NCBI GenBank assembly: GCA_038373865.1
Contig: JAXGGA010001185.1
Span: 101,481 to 165,480 of the forward strand
From: Uloborus plumipes
Taxonomy: Eukaryota > Arthropoda > Arachnida > Araneae > Uloboridae
DNA length: 64,000 nucleotides
Direction of reading: 5' to 3'
Part shown: piece by piece, positions 58,774-64,000 of the stretch
Layout: the number at the start of each line of letters is the position of its first letter
How positions within the stretch are numbered: the stretch's first letter is position 1
Notes under the pieces: model-generated
Databases searched by the model: none
Told to the model about the DNA's origin: nothing
The model's input: only the letters and a program-made list of their open reading frames with translations
Made by a program: the position numbers and the translations under genes

Positions 58774-59110
58774 TAGGGCGGAATTCTGGTGAAACGCTGC
58801 ATCTGCAAAAGTGCGTTGCACACGCATTTGCGCAGTACCGCCAATTTCCCCCCCTTTATTTGCGGCTCCTCTCACCCTGTCAACCTGTCATATTCTGTGC
58901 AAGTGTCATGGCTGCCTCCATAGGTGCGCGTTTGCCCGCGGAGAACAGTATTTAGATAGAAAAATACTGGTGGACACTTTTTATCCATTCCAGCTTCGGG
59001 TGACGGCATTCAAAAAAACAAATTCGTCTTTCGAAGGAATCTGTTCGGCATTTGTGCTCCAAATTAAGACCAAATTTTCACGAAACGTCGTATCCCTTGG
59101 AAATTCAAGT
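58774..59110 (+). other. GC-rich block, possible 5' exon of an unknown gene
   Basis: Unusually GC-rich next to the Harbinger insertion. It includes GTCATGGCTGCCTCCATAGG (58907) and ends AAATTCAAGTAAGTTC near 59101-59117, which reads as a splice donor (AAG|GTAAGT-like with CAAG|TAAGTT). An open frame at 58811-59125 shows no known domain. A promoter or first exon is only a possibility. Confidence 0.3.
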
Positions 59111-59125
59111 AAGTTCAATAACTAA

Positions 59126-61178
59126 TTGATGACTGGTATCTTTTCCATGCTTCTATTCTTTGATTGTTAAAACTATAATTTAACCTAAACTTCGCATTTC
59201 TTAAAGAAAGCTTAAAACCGATGCTTAAAATCAAGTTTTGAAGATAACTATCAAATTCGTTGCTTAGTATCATCGCTAATCGAAAAGCGTTATCGCTCTA
59301 ATTATCAGTCTAAACAGAAACTTAATAGTCTTAATAACGTTGCTATTAATATTTTTTGCCATTTAATTAATGCATGACATGTAAAGGGTTATTCTTACAT
59401 AGAAGAATTAATGTATGAATTGTTTTGTTTTTCTGTTGTGCTACCACTGTATTATTTTAAGGATACACTTTATTTTAATATGTTGCAAACTACACCCCTC
59501 GAGATTTGAAAATTTAAACATTAGTTATGATGTCGTAACTTTTTCCAGCATTTCGACCTTTAAACTGAACCTTTCAACCCGATATTTGCCCACTTCTTGT
59601 GCTCAGGCTCTTAAAAGTTATACAATATTCCGTCAACCCATATATTTACTTAATTCAATACTAAGCAAAAATTTCAAAATGTTCTAAAATGCGGGTTAAA
59701 AAAATACTTAAAAGTCAAAGCTTTCTGCACGATTTGGAATTTGTCCGACTTTTCCAAGGTAATTGAAAGGCAAATTATGATTGCTATAAGAGTTTTCGGG
59801 CTAACTTGGAGGTGAGCTTTCAATTAGAAACAGCAGTCATTGTTAAACTCTTTCATTGTTGCACAATACTTTTATTCACTGCATTTTTGTGATTTTTTTT
59901 TTCCATGCTTTAAATTTTGGTTGATTTTGTTTGCAATTTGATTATTGAGCGTTTGGGTCATTTGTCTTACTTGTCTTGTAATCGGTATTTTATCCTATTT
60001 AAACTGCTGTCTGATCCACTGTGTTGCTTTACATGTGTCTGCAGCAATCTGCATTATATATGCTATAACATGTTGGATATCTAAATTTATATTTCAAGTG
60101 CAAAGGCTTTTATTAAATTCTATCATGATGTTTAATTGATCTCGTTGACTGCAGTTGCCATATATTTTAATACTACGATCAAGCTTTCGCAATGTAGCAA
60201 GAAAAATTAAAATGGACATTAATTGGTGTTGAATCTTTGCTTTTCTGCGACAATACAAATCTTGAAAGCACATCCCTTAACCACTTTCCTTCAAGTTTAA
60301 AACTTAATTTTGAAGAAAATGCTGAATAGCCAATGCCACCTGGTATTAGCACCCAGGTCAAGGGCCGCAGCAACCAGGCTGAGCTGAATGCAAAGAAAAT
60401 AGTTTTCAACCAGTTGTCAGATTTACCAACACTGCTTAATTGAATAATATTTCTTGGAACAGACAGTATTCGTTTAGGCGGGGCAGCTACTCATTCCTTC
60501 CGTGTAAAAAGCCGATACAATTTAGCGAAGCCATGCACTGCATGGTATATTGTGTGGATGATCCTTAATGTGCTCATGTCCACTACCTTGAGAGAAGATT
60601 GACCTATATTCTGAAGTTTTGAAAGTAACATTGTTAATAAAATTCCATATTTAGAGCCTTTACAAAACTTACGTTATTATTAACTCACTAAAAAGTACTA
60701 CAAAACGGGCTGAATCGGTACATTTTCCAGCTTTGATTGTAAAAAAATAGTTAAAAGATTTTTTTTAATTTGATTTTTTGGGTAAAAATTTAGGTCTTGT
60801 TTTGTTTTTAATATTCCAAACCAAGACAAAAGATGTAGAACAGTTAATATTTGCATATATACAGAGAACGAGGTGTTCAGATTCATCCCACTGATAGGGA
60901 ACACGCATGTTAAAATTTTCATATATTTCCATTTAAATTGTAATAGGTCTCACAAATATTAGTAATGTTGATAGGGAGAATAAGAACATATAGTTAGTCA
61001 AATAAAATTTATTTTCCATGCCAGTAAACGTATAGTTAGTCAATATTCAAAAATAATTTTGAACTTATGATGTTGAATAATATGAAGTACAAGTTAGATC
61101 TAGTTTTATCGAATATTCAAACGACATGAGTATTGTACTGTTCTGCTGTTTAGAACTTAATCGGTAAAGTCCAGGAGC
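59126..61178. other. Unassigned stretch
   Basis: No recognised coding block or element ends. 60210-60600 is less AT-rich than the rest and contains CATGCACTGCATGGTATATT (60533) and CACCCAGGTCAAGGGCCGCA (60350), but gives no long frame. Confidence 0.45.
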
Positions 61179-62808
61179 CAGTGGCGGATCCAGCGGGAGG
61201 GGCACGGGGGCACGTCCCCCCCCTGTCACATATTCTCGAAGAGTCTAAAACCCATACTGAAACAAGAAATACCGATCAAATTATCGGTGCCGATTCGATA
61301 CATCTGTTTTGAATTTTTTTAAATATTTTAAAACAGTTTTTTGGCAGTTCCCGATATAAGAAACATTGTTGGTGTTATTAAAAGTGAAAACAACTTTTTG
61401 CGAGAATCTGCATCTCGAGCACAACTTTTGAGTACCAAAATTGGGGAAATGTTACCAGAGGAAAAATCATCGAAAGCTAAAAGAAATTGCGAAACTAGAT
61501 GGATTGAAAGACACGATGGTATTCTTCATTTTCCTGAAATATTGGCTGCACTCTGGACGAAGTGAGTAGCAGTAGCTCGCATTCCTCAAGCAAAGCCCAG
61601 TCACTATCTGCTGCAATTTGCGAGTTCGAGTTTCTGTTGTGCATGAAGAATTTAACAAATTTTTTGGCCATTACTTTGCCTTTATCCATTCAATTACAAA
61701 GCTCCAACCTTGATTGCAGCAAAGGAATGCTAATGGTTGCGGCGGTAAAATCGGCTTTATGTGCGATTCGGAACAACTCCGAAAGCAAATTTGAAAGTAT
61801 ATTCAACGAAACGAAGAATATGGGAGTTGAAATCAGGATCCCTAGAACTGCCACTGTACAGCAAAAGCTTGCAGATTCCATGGAATATTTCCGGTTAAAG
61901 ATATATTTGCCCTACTTAAATTTCTTCATTCCCGAGCAAGATGTCCGATTTGAGAAACAAAATAGTGATATCATATCAAAGTTACAGAAAGTAGTCCCTA
62001 AATGTTACTTAGAGAATTTTCCTGATGACGATACTATTGATGCCACTCAAAAATATGAGAGTGATTTACTCTCAAATATAAACGCCCTTTCGGGGGAATT
62101 ACTTTTATGGAAAGAGCTTTGGGCTGACAAAACACAAAAAGTTGACACTCCCATGTCAGTTTACGAATTTGCTGCAATGTTTCCTAACATTCAGTGTATT
62201 TTAAAAATTCTTTGTGTTTTAACTATCACAACTGCCACTGCTGAAAGATCTTTCAGCACATTGAAAAGAATAAAGATATTTTTAAGATTCACCATGAGTC
62301 AGGAGAGATTAAATGGTCTTAGTGTGCTACACATATACCGAGGAATTAAAGTAGACCCCGAAGAGGTCTAATTTATTTGCCAAGAAGCATGCTCGGACGC
62401 TACAATTACAATTCATTTAAATCTTTAAAAAGAACTTCTTTAGAGTTCTTCGTATGTGTCCGTGTGTTCCTTATTCGTTCTGTGTTCTTTTTTATTCATT
62501 TACAAGCACTTCCTGAATGAAATAATGTTGTGTACGTATTCTAACTCAAACCAATAACGTTCCCCTAATGCAAGGTATCCACAAATAAATAAACACTTTC
62601 ACAAAGGACACCTTCTACTCCCAGAGCCATACTATACCATGACTGCTTGATGGAGTGTCATTATTACCAGGAACCGAAAGGTAAGGAAATACGATAATAC
62701 ATTAGTATATGACAGTTGTTTGTTTTTAACAGTAATTATTATTTTTCAGTTAAAAAAATGAAACTGATTTTGTGCCCCCCCTGTAGATTTTTTCTGGATC
62801 CGCCACTG
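61179..62808 (+). mobile_element. hAT transposon, 1.6 kb, perfect ends
   Basis: Both ends read CAGTGGCGGATCCAG; CCAGGAGC occurs exactly at 61171-61178 and 62809-62816. G-rich and C-rich tracts lie just inside both ends. The interior holds the C-terminal part of a hAT transposase. The element has lost its 5' coding half but kept both termini, so it is an internally deleted copy. Confidence 0.95.
61341..62371 (+). pseudogene. hAT transposase, C-terminal half (ZMYM1/P52rIPK-like)
   Basis: The first block (61341-61565) ends KAKRNCETRWIERHDGILHF, with TRW as the hAT 'RW' block; then a stop at 61563-61565. A second frame (61562-62371) continues SSSSHSSSKAQSLSAAICEF to the end, so a single frame shift separates them. 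EIRIPRTATVQQ, then PMSVYEFAAMFPNIQCILKI, then TTATAERSFSTLKRIKIFLR and QERLNGLSVLHI form the dimerisation domain. The zinc finger and first catalytic Asp are missing. Family role: cut-and-paste transposase. Confidence 0.9.
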
Positions 62809-62816
62809 CCAGGAGC

Positions 62817-64000
62817 TACTATTATAAGTCTTGTTTTAATTTGTATCGACTACTTTTCAATTAATTTAATTCTGATAAAATAAGATAACAATGGTGTAAA
62901 GCAATTATTTAAGCACAATGAAATATGAAACAAATGTAAAACATATACATGTTTTGCCACTTGCTTCGTTAGCATTTTTATTTTACAGAATTTCGCTCTT
63001 GTTCTATATTTTAAGTGTCGGTGGTCATTTTTCAAAAAATATATTTTTCTTAAGTACTGAGCTATTTTTTGCATCATATGAAACTTGACAACAATTAAAT
63101 TGTCAACGTATGTGCTAGTTGAAGAGGATTTAACTCTTCAAGCTACTCTACGTCTGAATTTATATAATACCGAATATGTATGTATATTTTAGAAGGAAGA
63201 TGATGAAAAAGGGAAGGAAGATGAAAAAAAAGGGCAGGAAGGTGAAAAATGAAAAAAGGGAATAGTTCCCGATGGCTAATCTTTTCAATTGACTAGAGTT
63301 TCTTCTAGCTTTAGATTAGATTAGCTTTCAGGACTCTCTTAAAAGAAGAGAATGATTGTATGAATCTGCAGTCAGGTAAGCTGTTGCGCATTTATTTACA
63401 TTCAATATAGTAAGTTTTTTCCCTGGCATATGTTGAATTTAAATATTTAGAATTTCTAAGGATAAAAGTTCTTGCTCTTTTATAGCTTTATGAACTTTGA
63501 ATGTTTTTTATTTACTTTGTTTTTCACTACTTGTAATTGACAAGAAATAAGGTAGGAGAGTTCCTGACTTGAGTTCTGAAATAAACTTCAAATAGTTGGT
63601 GACGAAACATCCAAAATGTAACAAACAGAATTCTGGTAGTCAAAACAGCATGATTTGTTTCATTTTTTGAGAAAGGCTGCATTTTGTTTCTTAATTGAGG
63701 AAGAACCCCTTAAATTTTTAAAGAAAAAAAAATCTTGAATTTTAGAGAAAAGTGTTTTTATCGTATTTTCCGAGATGTAATCCGAGGTACCATGTACTTG
63801 CAGTTTGAAGTTTAGCATCTTATTTCTCAGTGTTTCCCAGAGTCAAATCTGTGGCATAAACTGCTGGAAAATATTCTTCTGCCAGGGCCAGTTGCCCCCC
63901 CCCCCCCCCCCCCCCCCCCCTCTGATTTTGAGAAAATTTTGTGTTTATGTAATGTTGGCGTGTTGTTTTTCTGTAATATGAAATTGAGAAAAATTTCTTT
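62817..64000. other. Unassigned, with low-complexity tracts
   Basis: 63190-63260 is a GGAAGATGA/AAAAAGGG purine repeat. A run of about 26 C lies at 63895-63920. No coding block was recognised. Confidence 0.6.

Noticed and set aside
1..64000. CRISPR arrays, rRNA genes or bacterial operons
   Set aside because: No regularly spaced repeats, no rRNA-like sequence and no ribosome-binding-site arrangement; the window is animal nuclear DNA.

Overview
The window looks like AT-rich nuclear DNA of an invertebrate animal, most probably an arthropod. The evidence is one long-intron animal gene with canonical GT/AG splice sites, many non-LTR retrotransposons, hAT-like transposons with 8-bp target duplications, a Copia-type element and a tRNA-derived SINE. 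I cannot name the species; a chelicerate is only a guess. There is no bacterial, operon or CRISPR content.

Host gene. The minus strand carries a gene I assign to inturned (intu), a planar-cell-polarity effector. Eight exons were found by splice sites, reading phase and resemblance to Inturned: 48256-48192 (start codon), 37005-36551, 36463-36378, 26864-26805, 26688-26572, 16638-16526, 6515-6353 and 4599-4546. All junctions keep frame. One coding segment expected between 16526 and 6515 was not located, and the 3' part of the gene runs off the left edge. The introns are filled almost entirely by transposons.

Left part (1-22 kb): a decayed LINE at the edge, fragments of a second CR1-like LINE family, a hAT remnant (13.2-15.9 kb) and a large foldback transposon (17.8-21.4 kb).

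Middle (22-36 kb): a hAT-like element with perfect target duplication and a 608-codon transposase ORF (22.2-25.1 kb); a hAT element with a foldback nested inside (27.1-29.1 kb); then a stack of insertions: Copia, interrupted by a Tigger-like element, interrupted by a hAT, interrupted by another hAT (29.6-36.1 kb).

Right part (37-64 kb): a CR1 copy split by a 5.9-kb hAT-like element that holds an LTR and another foldback (39.6-45.5 kb); the first intu exon (48.2 kb); a hAT with a nested element (49.2-51.3 kb); an RTE fragment flanked by an unusually long ~505-bp direct duplication (51.7-53.4 kb); a 5.1-kb Harbinger-like element that has collected a SINE, a Jockey-like LINE and a MITE (53.7-58.8 kb); and a short hAT with perfect ends (61.2-62.8 kb).

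The transposons are related in places: the foldback at 42.6-45.0 kb encodes a piece of the same transposase family as the 608-codon ORF, and both share TAGGGTGG termini and 8-bp duplications.
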